Origin: Pagrus major
Taxonomy: Eukaryota; Chordata; Actinopteri; Spariformes; Sparidae
Length of the DNA stretch: 64,000 nucleotides
Assembly: GCF_040436345.1 (NCBI RefSeq)
Contig: NC_133223.1
Span: forward strand, 19,259,113 to 19,323,112
Direction of reading: 5' to 3'
Shown: one piece after another, positions 31,301-64,000 of the stretch
Numbering within the stretch: position 1 is the stretch's first letter
Layout of the letters: every line of letters begins with the position of its first letter
Position numbers and translations under genes: made by a program
The notes under the pieces: model-generated
Databases searched by the model: none
Seen by the model: only the letters and a program-made list of their open reading frames with translations
What the model was told of the DNA's origin: nothing

Positions 31301-33865
31301 AGTTTCTTCAGAACATGGTTCCCCTAAACATCAGGACATATGGGAAAAAAGTTTTTGAGTACAGACATGCATGTTAAAATGATGCTAAAGTATTTATTTC
31401 AATTCAAACTACGACACAGACTCCGTTATTCTATAAAACAAATACTATCCAGAAGTCTCTCCCATGTGTATTAAATTCGCAGTCATCAGACGAAGCTGGA
31501 AGCCGTACTTTTATCGCTTCTTCCAAAAATTATCTAATTTAGTCTGGCATTCCCGACATCATTTCCAAAGTCATAAACTCAAACCTCAAACCAGATGGTT
31601 TATTAAGCATCCTCAGCAAATATGACTGCATGACGAACAGCTTAGACGCTTTATATCTTATTCCCTCATCAGCACTGTAGCTGCCGTTGAGGAGGTCTGT
31701 GGCGTGTTTCTCCGGGAATTTGGGGCTTTTAGCAACACGAGGGAGTTTAGATTCTGAAGGTGGATATTTGTAGGCTGATTCCTGTATTATTACTTCATTA
31801 TTGTATTCAAGGAAAGGCTGCTAACTTTAGCTCTCTCAAAAAACAACCATTACTGAGCAACTGAATCTGGAAGCTGTAACCTCGGAGTATGAGTGTCACT
31901 AAAACAGAGTTTGTTTTATAACCATCATCATATTACAGTTACTAATCTGACAGACACAAAGAGATACATCACTATACATCCTGCAGACAGCTGTGTTTTA
32001 AAAAAGGAAAACACTCGCTTTCAAAACAAATGAACATACGAGCCAGAGCAGGATCGGTGGTGCTCATACCGCTTTTGTCCACAGGGGCCGTCAAGAGCAC
32101 GGATCAGTGCTCAGACGTCTTTGCGCCCTCTTTTCAACCAGCTAAAATGCGGTTTACAACATCGTGTCGCAAAACACAAATAATTTGTTCATTTGTGGGT
32201 TGAAAGAGAGATGATACAGTGTGAAGAGTGCAAAATCTGGTCTACATAAAGACGTACTTTCAACACATTTAATGTGTCATATAAAATGACATAAATATGG
32301 AACAATTTCGGCTGAACAGGAAGCTTCCAGGACATCGTAACCGGAGGCAGTGCTATAGATTAATATAAAAATAAGACATAGTCTTCACAGGGTTCGAGTC
32401 CGACCTGTGGCCCTTTGCTGTACGTCATCCCCCCTCCTCCTGTCACCTCTCAATGCTGTCCCATCAATAAATCCATGAAAAGGCCAAGAAATAAAAAAAG
32501 ACAACATCGCAGCAGCAAAATGAATAAATAAATAATTTTTAGTTTTAAACCACCCATAGCTTTATCTGGATCAGCACCAAAAGTTAATGGCGTCTATTCT
32601 GCGCCGAGACCCATCCTCCATCCAAGTTAAATGGAAGCCTGTTCACTATTTTTTATGTAATCTCAATTCAACCAATAAACAAATGGACACGAGTGAAAAC
32701 ATGACTCTGAATAAAAAAGTCAGCCTTTTGAAAAAGATATAACATGTTGGAAAAAATATATTTCTACCCGTCTGTCTTCAGGTTGAAACCAGTAGACAAT
32801 TTATACCTTGCTAGGAATACTGTGACAGGGAGGGATTACCTCGGCTCGTCTTTAACAATAAATTTGCAACTTCGAATCGAGAATCCAGACCACAAAATGT
32901 CACTGCAGCTGCTCTCACTCACTGTATCTCTGTCTGACCTGCACTGCCGCTACACACCGACACATCACTAATCATGTGCGGCTGGAAAGGTCCTCCCTCT
33001 ATTGTCGCTGGTGGTGAAATGTGCAGCTGATGACAAATTCAAAGGCTGCCGTCAGCGTGCGGAGTGATTTTCTTCTCTTTTGAGTGTAACAATGAGCGAC
33101 TTTGAGCTACAACCCACACAAAGACACCTTGCCCGAGTTGTGAAGCCATCGTGACACAGTCACGTTGGTCTGGTTCTTTGTGTGTCGGCACAGATTGATC
33201 GAGCAGAGGTCCAGATTTACTCCTGCGTTTGTTTAATCTGAGAGACCCCGAGAGGACGGAGTCAGTCTGTCGCCTCGCTGTTTGGGCTTCACACAAGAAC
33301 ATTAGTGGAATAAGTTGGTTTCTGTGAAGTCTTTGATGATAAATTAATGGTTTAATGTTGGATACAAACGATCTCTGCTTCACTGCTTCTTAAGTCAAAG
33401 ACATTGCGCTGCGTGTGATGTGATTTGGCCGTCGTACTGAACAGAATAATGAGCAGTGTGTTGGTTTCTCAGAGTCTGTGGGCCTCCGCGGTCGTCTCAC
33501 GAGGAAAATCGAGTCCCTGAAGGCAGAGCAGAGCGGCTCAGACGCCCCAGATGAGTTCCTGTGTCCAATCACCAGAGAGCTGATGAGGGATCCAGTCATC
33601 GCTGCAGGTTAGACGACAAATGCTGAAAAGTGCTCACTTCATTCTGTACAGCTCTGTTCCTCCAACAATGAGAACATTATCATCTCATATTAAGTGTCAT
33701 GTCTGCTCCACAGATGGTTATTCTTATGAGCGAGACTCCATCGAGAGCTGGATCAGGGGCAAGAACAAAACCAGCCCCATGACGAACCTGCCCCTCCAGA
33801 CCACGCTGCTCACGCCCAACAGATCTCTGAAGACGGCAATCGCACGGTGGCAGTCGAGCCAGTAG
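16532..33865 (+). CDS. wdsub1: WDSUB1, WD repeat, SAM and U-box domain-containing protein 1 (complete, 11 exons)
   Basis: Probable E3 ubiquitin ligase: a U-box recruits E2~ubiquitin while a WD40 propeller and SAM domain presumably bind partners; substrates are poorly known. The 11 exons sum to 1443 nt, 480 residues plus stop, against about 476 in human. Domains: WD40 repeats about 9-316 ([53 protein letters not shown], [10 protein letters not shown]), a 10-residue linker exon, SAM about 332-395 ([20 protein letters not shown]), U-box about 404-478 ([20 protein letters not shown]). Start ATG at 16532 has A at -3 and G at +4, and an in-frame TAA at 16514-16516 rules out an upstream start in this exon. 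All phases fit. It lies downstream of BAZ2B on the same strand and tail-to-tail with TANC1. Domain function is established knowledge; ligase activity of this protein is inferred. Confidence 0.97.
17060..17481 (+). repeat. 21-bp minisatellite, about 20 units, in WDSUB1 intron 1
   Basis: Consensus unit ATCTCAAAATAATGACATAA/T (21 bp, with variants ending CTCACT or TTAGT). Because the period is a multiple of three it makes a spurious open frame of Ser-Gln-Asn-Asn repeats. The last unit is degenerate and ends in the CAG acceptor of exon 2. It fills about three quarters of the 552-bp intron. Confidence 0.95.
17482..17669 (+). CDS. wdsub1: WDSUB1 exon 2
   Basis: Residues 133-196, fourth WD40 blade: [20 protein letters not shown] and [10 protein letters not shown]. 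The acceptor ...atgaccag lacks a polypyrimidine tract, but ctaac at 17451-17455 fits a branch point. Confidence 0.94.
18032..18710. mobile_element. Teleost non-autonomous repeat (GGTGGAAGAAGTATTCAG family)
   Basis: Begins cagcggtggaagaagtattc and ends with tgagtaaatgtacttcgtta then cattccacc, the two ends of a short repeat often seen in teleost genomes. The middle is diverged and probably carries an insertion. It sits in WDSUB1 intron 2; the rest of that intron (17670-19036) shows nothing more. Confidence 0.6.
19037..19123 (+). CDS. wdsub1: WDSUB1 exon 3
   Basis: Residues 196-225, fifth WD40 blade: [20 protein letters not shown]. Acceptor cctgcag, donor gtaggc. Confidence 0.95.
19677..20711. 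mobile_element. TTAA-bounded foldback element, about 1 kb
   Basis: TTAA at both ends. Left TTAAAGGAACAGTTCAGCC, right gtgaattgttccTTTAA. Inner arms also pair: 'catttctggagcttcacagc' near 19770-19795 matches in reverse near 20595-20620. A separate dispersed repeat (about 19800-19880) and an AT-rich tract (19945-20190) sit inside, so it looks like a MITE with later insertions. It is in WDSUB1 intron 3. Confidence 0.7.
21754..21847 (+). CDS. wdsub1: WDSUB1 exon 4
   Basis: Residues 225-256, start of the sixth WD40 blade: [20 protein letters not shown] and VSG. Donor gtaaga is followed 6 nt later by a (CA)n tract. Confidence 0.94.
21855..21910. repeat. (AC)28 microsatellite
   Basis: Uninterrupted AC dinucleotides starting just after the exon 4 donor, followed by (AG)5 at 21911-21920. 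Confidence 0.97.
22288..22359. repeat. (ATT)n microsatellite
   Basis: Mostly pure ATT triplets with a few GTT and TTTTT interruptions. Confidence 0.95.
22367..23026 (+). mobile_element. Dispersed repeat family A, copy 2
   Basis: Starts agaggtgggaagtaacgaca and ends gagcctgtacttaattactt. Long stretches match the reverse strand of 2776-3338, including gtctcgtatctgcagaga and aatgtcggtatttgacgtcc. Sits in WDSUB1 intron 4. The next bases (23030-23160) match other repeat fragments at 39405-39540. Confidence 0.75.
23573..23606 (+). CDS. wdsub1: WDSUB1 exon 5, 34-nt microexon
   Basis: Residues 256-267, [11 protein letters not shown], a WD40 strand. Both split codons match the neighbours; acceptor tcaacag, donor gtaagt. 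Confidence 0.93.
23747..23787 (+). CDS. wdsub1: WDSUB1 exon 6, 41-nt microexon
   Basis: Residues 268-281, [14 protein letters not shown], the end of the sixth blade and loop to the seventh, like NILHTLTQHTR in human. Confidence 0.93.
24187..24293 (+). CDS. wdsub1: WDSUB1 exon 7
   Basis: Residues 281-317, seventh WD40 blade: [20 protein letters not shown] then RSVNVW. Acceptor cctgcag, donor gtaaat. Confidence 0.96.
24850..24879 (+). CDS. wdsub1: WDSUB1 exon 8, 30-nt linker microexon
   Basis: Residues 317-327, [10 protein letters not shown], the linker between propeller and SAM. Tandem acceptor CAGCAG means it may start at 24850 or 24853, both in frame. Chosen because phase and length fit the neighbours and the human linker. 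Confidence 0.8.
25720..26114. mobile_element. Foldback repeat family B, copy 1
   Basis: Arms read tcactcagtggctaa...cattgtgggtaatgtaggca and, inverted at 25965-26010, tgcctacattacccacaatg. The outer part also pairs (tgtggctccagaggaa). Right end ttacccTTTAA. Copies of the same family lie at 54330-54720 and, in part, 63680-64000. Confidence 0.75.
26957..27924. mobile_element. TTAA-bounded inverted-repeat element, 968 bp
   Basis: Left TTAAAGGGACAGTTCACCCC, right the reverse complement (ttttggggtgaactgtccc then ttttTTAA). TTAA flanks both ends. No transposase-like frame inside. Confidence 0.75.
28272..28306. repeat. (GT)n microsatellite
   Basis: GT run with regular GC interruptions, 160 bp before WDSUB1 exon 9. 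Confidence 0.9.
28466..28642 (+). CDS. wdsub1: WDSUB1 exon 9, SAM domain
   Basis: Residues 327-386. [20 protein letters not shown] and [15 protein letters not shown] are the SAM helices. Acceptor tttgcag, donor gtgagg. Confidence 0.97.
28686..28716. repeat. (CA)n microsatellite
   Basis: CA run interrupted once by AAA, shortly after the exon 9 donor. Confidence 0.9.
29444..29760. mobile_element. TTAA-bounded MITE, 317 bp
   Basis: TIRs of about 28 bp with few mismatches: TTAAAGGGGCACTATGTAG left; ctacatagtgcacctTTAA right. Inner parts also pair (actgaataaactg / cagtttattcagt), so the whole element can fold into a hairpin. Confidence 0.85.
32555..32700 (-). repeat. Dispersed repeat family C, minus-strand fragment
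   Basis: Reverse strand shares gtgtccatttgtt, acttggatggaggatg and attaacttttgg with 34500-34640. Confidence 0.6.
33473..33607 (+). CDS. wdsub1: WDSUB1 exon 10, U-box first half
   Basis: Residues 386-431. Ends the SAM helix ([17 protein letters not shown]) and begins the U-box [19 protein letters not shown]. Donor gttaga. Confidence 0.97.
33714..33865 (+). CDS. wdsub1: WDSUB1 exon 11, U-box second half and stop
   Basis: Residues 431-480 and [23 protein letters not shown] and [13 protein letters not shown] complete the U-box; the protein stops four residues after the last Trp-containing helix. Confidence 0.98.
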
Positions 33866-34171
33866 ACAAGCAGCTCATTTTTAGATTTGCTTGCCAGAAT
33901 CCAGATTAACAGGTACTTCATCATTAAACAGGAACAAGCTCATCTGATAACAAGCGCTCTTATTATCATCAATCGAAAGAAGTAATTACGATTAATAGAG
34001 TTTTGCTCAGAGGATGAGTCAGAGTCGACAGACTGATCAGAATCTGAAGTCTCAGATAAGCTAACGGGGGTTTGGCAAAATACCTGCATGCAAGCCAGTT
34101 GTAAGATGTTACACTGTATATTTGAAGACACTCTCTAAAAGCAACACTGTGTCATTCTTCCTCCTCTCACA

Positions 34172-34177
34172 AATAAA
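34172..34177 (+). promoter_or_regulatory. wdsub1: Candidate poly(A) signal of WDSUB1
   Basis: AATAAA 307 nt after the stop; ATTAAA at 33923 is an alternative. Confidence 0.45.
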
Positions 34178-34499
34178 AAGTTAAATTCTTAATCAACAAA
34201 ATGCAAAACTGTTCAATACTCTCAGGTTGCTGATGATGCCTAACGTTAGCAAAAACAGATATAGCTGCACATGGTCGTGGTTAGCTTACTGACTTTATAA
34301 CTGTAGTGTGTGAGCTTTTGTTCGACCACGTTTTAGCCTCTGCTATTATCTTTTAATGCTAAAAGTGGTTCAGCAAAAAGTTACATAAGCTCACTTTAAT
34401 AATGGGGTTAAAGTTAGATGATGTAACTTGACAACCACTTGCTACTGGTCGTAACAGACCTACAGCTGTAGCAGCAAAAGGTTATGGTTATGTTTTCAC

Positions 34500-34920
34500 C
34501 TGTGTCCATTTGTTGGTGGCTGGTTTGTGAGCAGGATTACACAAAAACTACTTAATGGATTTCAATGACACTTGGATGGAGGATGAGTCTCTTCCCAGAG
34601 ACTCATAGACCCTATTAACTTTTGGGTCGGATCCAGATAAGGGACGGATTCAGAATTTCTTTTTTTATCGCTTTCTTTCGTTAATTTCTCAGGGAATAAT
34701 GCATCGATCTTGATGAAAGAAAGTAGGTGTATTTAGGGGGCCGAGTACAATTTAATGCTACAGCTGGTGAGCTTTAATTCTGGTTGAGCAGTCATGGGTG
34801 GTTTAAAATTTAGACTGATACAAGGCTATCTGGTTTGATATTAGATCAGGCTTGATTGAATTAAAGGGGACTGTTGGGCCTTGGTGGAGGTGTGCGCTCT
34901 ACTGAGTACCATTCTAGTTT
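34500..34920 (+). repeat. Dispersed repeat family C
   Basis: Long diverged repeat of a type common in teleosts, with motifs ggattacacaaaaactactt, cttggatggaggatgagt, and cattctagttt at its end. A minus-strand piece is at 32555-32700. Confidence 0.6.
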
Positions 34921-35224
34921 CTCATGAATTCAGATTTAAATTTATGAGAGAAAAATCGTGTTATTTTTACTTTAACGTTACTTTGGCCTGTAATTGCAAA
35001 TTGTGGCCACAGTGGCCACTGTTCAGCAAAACTCCTCCGCTTTAAGAGCTTTATCGATCATCTGCATGACATTCTGCTTTCTGGTCAGTAACCAAACACC
35101 TGATCTGTTTAATGTTTACACTTCTGCCAGGTCCACTGTGATTATTAAATATCCTCTTAATGAGACAGACTCTTGTTTTAAAAATAAAATTCAGCAGACC
35201 AGTTTGTTTTTTCCTCGGTGGGTC

Positions 35225-36346
35225 TTTATTTCTCTCTCCCATGGTGGCTATGGCAGTAATGTTCTATTACAGTATGTGATCACAGCTAATAAAGCTCACA
35301 ATACTGAAAACATGGCAACAATTGCATTTAACGTACATATTAAAATAGAGCTGATGGCACTGTGCCCCAAAACCATTTCTGTTTTTTATAGATTTTTTTT
35401 TTTTAACTCTGTAATATAAACTGCAATTGTAGCATGCACTTAAGCTAAACATTATTGAGAATCATAAAATGTCTTAGTAGCTGTGCAAAAATAACTATAT
35501 AAAATATATTGCTTTACAATTAACCAAGCCATTGGCGCTGTAAATAAATTAAACTAGACAGCAACAACAAGCAGATACAGAAAGGATTTCAATTCAATGT
35601 TAATGGTGATTTATATAATGTACAAACACATTTAACAAATGCTTTTTTTTAGAACCTTTAACACCATTTGAACAACATTGTGCATAAAACTCAAAATACA
35701 CAAGTCTGAACTTGTCAATACATTTAACATAGACCTTCACTGAAAAGAAGGAAAAGTACATATTTATAGAATATACACAACAGGAGGATCTATAACATCC
35801 TTCGTAAAACACAGGAATGCCCGTCCTTCAGACTTTCTCACACCTTCACTGAGGACACTATCTTCCTTATTTCTCCTCTCTCAGCACCATGGACGTAATG
35901 AACTCAGTTTAAACCACATTTCACTCACTCAAACTCTTCTGTAATAACATTACGCTGTAACTGAATATGTTGTTTAAGCACTTGAGCGGCCTAAGTGAGT
36001 ATAAAGTGCTTACTGTCACCGTTGCTTTGATGAGGACTGTACAGTACATGTCCCAATACTTCCTTCAGTGCAATGTCTCCAGCTTGGCTGAACGACGGCG
36101 GACATGTTGTTGTGTAACAGAGGCTGACGGCCACAAGCGACAGGTTGGGAGGAGAAAAATCTGGAGCGTTCGGTACACTGCCTGCAGCCTGTACTCGCAC
36201 AGGAAAACAAACCGCTCGCACAAAGTACTTCTTAAACTTGTATTCTTTAAGGGGTTTAAAAAAAAAATCAAAACAACTTTGTCTCACTTTAGATTTTTGC
36301 TTGTGTGAGTGTGTGCGTTGTGGACTGTACGACAGATAAAACATCT
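35225..36346 (-). other. tanc1: TANC1 3'UTR (inferred)
   Basis: Non-coding AT-rich stretch after the TANC1 stop on the minus strand. AATAAA (plus-strand TTTATT at 35225-35230) is the best poly(A) signal, giving a 3'UTR of about 1.1 kb. The end is inferred. Confidence 0.5.
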
Positions 36347-60858
<24,512 letters not shown>

Positions 60859-63800
60859 CTAGAAAATAATGGGAAGGGAGAAAAGTAGTTAAAGGCAGGG
60901 TTATTTCAGACTGAAGACAAATTGAAATCATGTTCGAGTAATAAATTAGGAACGTAAATTAGTTTGAGCTTTAGCAATTACAAATATGCAAAGCCAGGAA
61001 GATTCAATAACCTCAAAGCATTTGTAAAAGCCAGCAGCCTTGTTGAGTAAAAAACAAATTCTGTGGATGCAGTGTTGAGTCTGATGCCTTTTTATATTCA
61101 TAACCTTCATAAAACAGAAAGGGAATATGACTTTATCCACACAGAAAGGATGATGAAGTAATTGGGCAATGGCTGACCACCTCAGATAAACTCTCCTATA
61201 AAAAGGAGCCAGTGGATCCCAGGTGGAGCTCTAAAAGAAGGACCTTCAGTGTCTGAACAGCAGCAGTGTTCAAAGGAGGTCTTATTTAGAAGGAAAAATG
61301 AGGGACAGAGATGGGGAAGAAGGAAGGAGCGATGCCCTCGGGATGTGTGACTTCGTTCTAATTACAGTCCAACCTGGAGGAGCTGACACACTTCCAGGGG
61401 CAGCAGGAGGAGGAGCAGGTGATCGCTCCTGTGCTGGCTCTACCTCTGCTGCTGCTGACGATCATACTCCATTAACAATGAACACCAGCTTTTAAACTAA
61501 AGCCTAACAGCACCGTCTTGAGCAACAGATAGAAGCTGTGAAATCATGTTTGGTAAATACAGTAAATTAAATAAACCTGTTGTTTCTATTATACAGAATA
61601 GCCTTGGATAGGTGCCTAACTGCAGCAATAGTGTAGAAGTAATATAGACTACTGCTTCATCAATTAACAATAGGAATCTCAACAAATGATGATGCAACAT
61701 TCTGCAGTGCACCTGCAGTTCTTCATATTCTGTCACAACAATGACTTCACCGCTGAGAAACAACGACGAAAAAATTTGTCATAGTCGTAAGACATAAAAC
61801 TGCAATAAACCATAAAATGTAATGGCCTCAGTGCCCCTGTTATGAGACCACTTTGAAATCAGTGATTAAAAAGAACTGACAGAATTCGACAGAAGCTGCT
61901 CAGTGTTGCATCAGTATTCACACATCACAGGAACAGAGCCCCTGTGAGAGCGCCTGTTGGAAACACTTTGCACAATAATTGGCTGGAGGGAGATTGCTTG
62001 GGTTTCATAGACGTTTAGATGAGCCTCACAGGCTGCTGTCTGGTGCATGAACTTTAGCGTTCCCAGTAGCAGAGGCAAACTGCTACAGGAGTCGTCTCAT
62101 GCCCCATTTCACTACTAAGGAGGCATCCATGACAGGGCAAAAATGTTAAGCCCTGAAGGTGTTACAGGGACAACAGGATGAGGACAAAGCAGGATCAATG
62201 GCAGAGTCCTGTAAAAGAGTCTCATTGGGAAGCTGTGCCATCCATCAAAAGAGCTAACAAGCCGCCTCACAAAGTTATTCAAATTTGGTGAATGCCACTG
62301 TGAATCTGAAATATTCTCTGGAACAAAGTGTTCCCTCATCCTCCTTGTTAAAACTCTCAGCAGGCAAAGCAACAGTTATTAAATTCCCCTGAGAGTTCAG
62401 CCAAATAAGAATTTCCAAAATGGATTGAACACGTAGGTATTGCATGATGAGCAGCCCATCAATGCTGTTTACCGTGAAAACAAGAAAAGAAGTTTCTGCC
62501 ACTGAAATCAATCCATGATGTTTAATGTTTGTGAGATGATTAGAAACAGATTGACAAAAGCACACCACCACAAGAGCATCTCAAGAAGGTGGAGCTAATA
62601 ATTATAAAACTGGAAGACAGCTGCAGGCAGCAACTCCAAGAACTGAGCCAAAGTGTATTAAGTGGAGAACATTTCAGACAGGTGCATTGCTGACTTGTCT
62701 GCCCACTGAGCAATTTTGATCATTATCAGAGAAAGCATTGCAGCAATATGGTCCAACTCTTGTTTGATGTCTTTGCTGCCAACTCTATCACAGACGAGTG
62801 GTTGACAATAATGATGACAGTGTTGACAACTAAAGTGCAGGAATGTTGTGATTGTTCACCTGTTACTATATCAAACTGGAGAGCCTGTTTTAAACTGAAA
62901 ATAATGACCTGTTCACCTATAGACTGAATCCCTGCGACGTCATGGAAACAACAGTCACTTCCAGTTAAACAACTGGCGTGTGATTATCATTGCAGAGGTA
63001 TGTGAAATACAAAAACTTGTCTGCAATGTAACTTTCTGTGTAAAAAATAACTAAATATAGTAAAACATGATGGTCCGACCTATCTGACGTTTCTGCGATG
63101 TACTGCGTTGCTTTGTGAGAATCTTCGATATCTACCCAACAGCGACATCTCAGCCTAACTGCTAGTTTGAGGTGAACTCATGCTGCCATTTTCTTTAGTC
63201 TGTGGCCCGACAGACCAACCTAACATAACCCTTCAATTAATTAGATTTACAGTATACACTTTGAAATAACATTATGAAAAACACAATTAAACTGTATGTA
63301 AACTAGTGCGTGATTTCTACCCGGAAGTAATTGTAAACAAACATCGTGTTTTGCTCTATTTTACCCGCTAGTAAGCTAAGCTTTGATTAGAGTGACTTTA
63401 TCTAACTCAGCTCAGTTTATTAGATAATAATAATAGTACACTTTATGTATATAGCACCTTTCTTAACAAGGTTACAAGGTGACTGTAACAAAAATAAAGT
63501 ACTACACAGACAAGATTATGAGACAATTAAAAAGACACAACACAGGCAAACAGTTAAAAGTATGTAACTGTTCATAGATAGCTAAAGCAATCCCAAATAC
63601 AGTATGCAAACTTTCCCTGGATACAGGGTGCACTAGTAGGTTACACTACTGATTTAGCATTGTAATAATATAATAATGTTACTAAAAACGGATCAAAATC
63701 AAGGCATCAGAACCACAGAAATCATCTTGATTTGTTTCACACATTCTTCTTCGTTGTCAAAACCTGTTGCCTACATTACATGTAACTCAATCCCACACAG

Positions 63801-64000
63801 TTTAGATGGAGGTTCAACATGTTATCCATGCAGAGATAAGGAGTGAGCTGATGAGCTCACTTCTTTTAAACTCCACGTTCCCAGATTTTCTTTTTCATTT
63901 TCAAACTCTTCAGCCTGAACCGATGTCGCCTCAAGTGACATCGCCCGGTGAAACCTATCAGACTTCAAACAGCTCTCTCTGGAGCCATACATTCCTTTAT
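60859..64000 (-). other. TANC1 intron continuing off the right edge
   Basis: No further TANC1 exon is visible; the P-loop exon must be outside. Holds family D copy 2 (62921-63362), a repeat with tgtatatagcacctttctta (63418-63540), and a diverged piece of family B (63680-64000). Confidence 0.65.
62921..63362 (+). repeat. Dispersed repeat family D, copy 2
   Basis: Matches 42236-42740 in order and orientation, e.g. agactgaatccc, gtttctgcgatgtact, attttctttagtctgtggcc, acactttgaaataacattat. Confidence 0.75.

Larger units (their letters stand above)
28643..33472 (+). other. WDSUB1 intron 9 (4.8 kb)
   Basis: No coding evidence. Holds a short teleost repeat with gagccaggctagctgtttcc (29130-29320), a TTAA MITE (29444-29760), and a repeat fragment at 32555-32700 on the minus strand that matches 34520-34640. 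The remainder (29770-32550) shows nothing I can identify. Confidence 0.7.
33866..35224. other. Tail-to-tail gap between WDSUB1 and TANC1
   Basis: Presumed WDSUB1 3'UTR comes first; candidate poly(A) signals are ATTAAA 33923-33928 and AATAAA 34172-34177. A dispersed repeat (about 34500-34920, aggattacacaaaaactact ... gtgtgcgctctactgagta) follows. No gene is seen in the gap. Confidence 0.6.

Noticed and set aside
60859..64000. Missing TANC1 P-loop exon
   Set aside because: I looked on the minus strand for a GxxGxGKT/S-type exon with proper splice sites and saw none; it is most likely beyond the window.

Overview
This window is vertebrate nuclear DNA, almost certainly from a teleost fish. The coding sequence is split into short exons with GT-AG junctions, the introns are AT-rich, and the non-coding DNA holds many short dispersed repeats of kinds familiar from percomorph fish, plus (CA)n, (ATT)n and (CTG)n microsatellites. 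No prokaryotic, viral or plasmid feature is present. Identifications rest on recognising the protein families from the spliced exons; no database search was run. || Layout: (1) 1-12823, + strand: the 3' part of BAZ2B, a chromatin-remodelling subunit. 24 exons join in frame without a break, encoding 1267 residues: coiled coil, DDT, WHIM/WSD region, PHD finger and bromodomain. The 5' half (MBD/TAM part) lies outside the window. (2) 12824-16531: BAZ2B 3'UTR, repeats, and a promoter-like stretch before WDSUB1. (3) 16532-33865, + strand: complete WDSUB1 in 11 exons encoding 480 residues: WD40 propeller, SAM domain, U-box. (4) 33866-36346: tail-to-tail gap between WDSUB1 and TANC1. (5) 36347-60858, - strand: the 3' part of TANC1 in 16 exons encoding 1405 residues: C-terminal part of the STAND NTPase, ankyrin repeats, TPRs, low-complexity tail and a C-terminal ESNV PDZ ligand. 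The P-loop and N-terminus lie beyond the right edge. (6) 60859-64000: TANC1 intron with repeat fragments. || The order and orientation BAZ2B> WDSUB1> <TANC1 match, as I know it, the human 2q24 neighbourhood, so this is a conserved synteny block. The three proteins work in unrelated processes (chromatin remodelling, ubiquitin ligation, postsynaptic scaffolding), and the sequence does not suggest an operon-like or joint function. || The non-coding DNA is the less ordinary part. At least five inverted-repeat elements are bounded by TTAA and start TTAAAG(G), as expected of piggyBac-type MITEs. Several repeat families occur two or three times. A 21-bp minisatellite runs up to and forms the WDSUB1 exon 2 acceptor, and a (CA)28 tract starts just after the exon 4 donor. 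I found no convincing undescribed biological system; the window is a normal three-gene teleost segment with some unusual splice-site and repeat structure.
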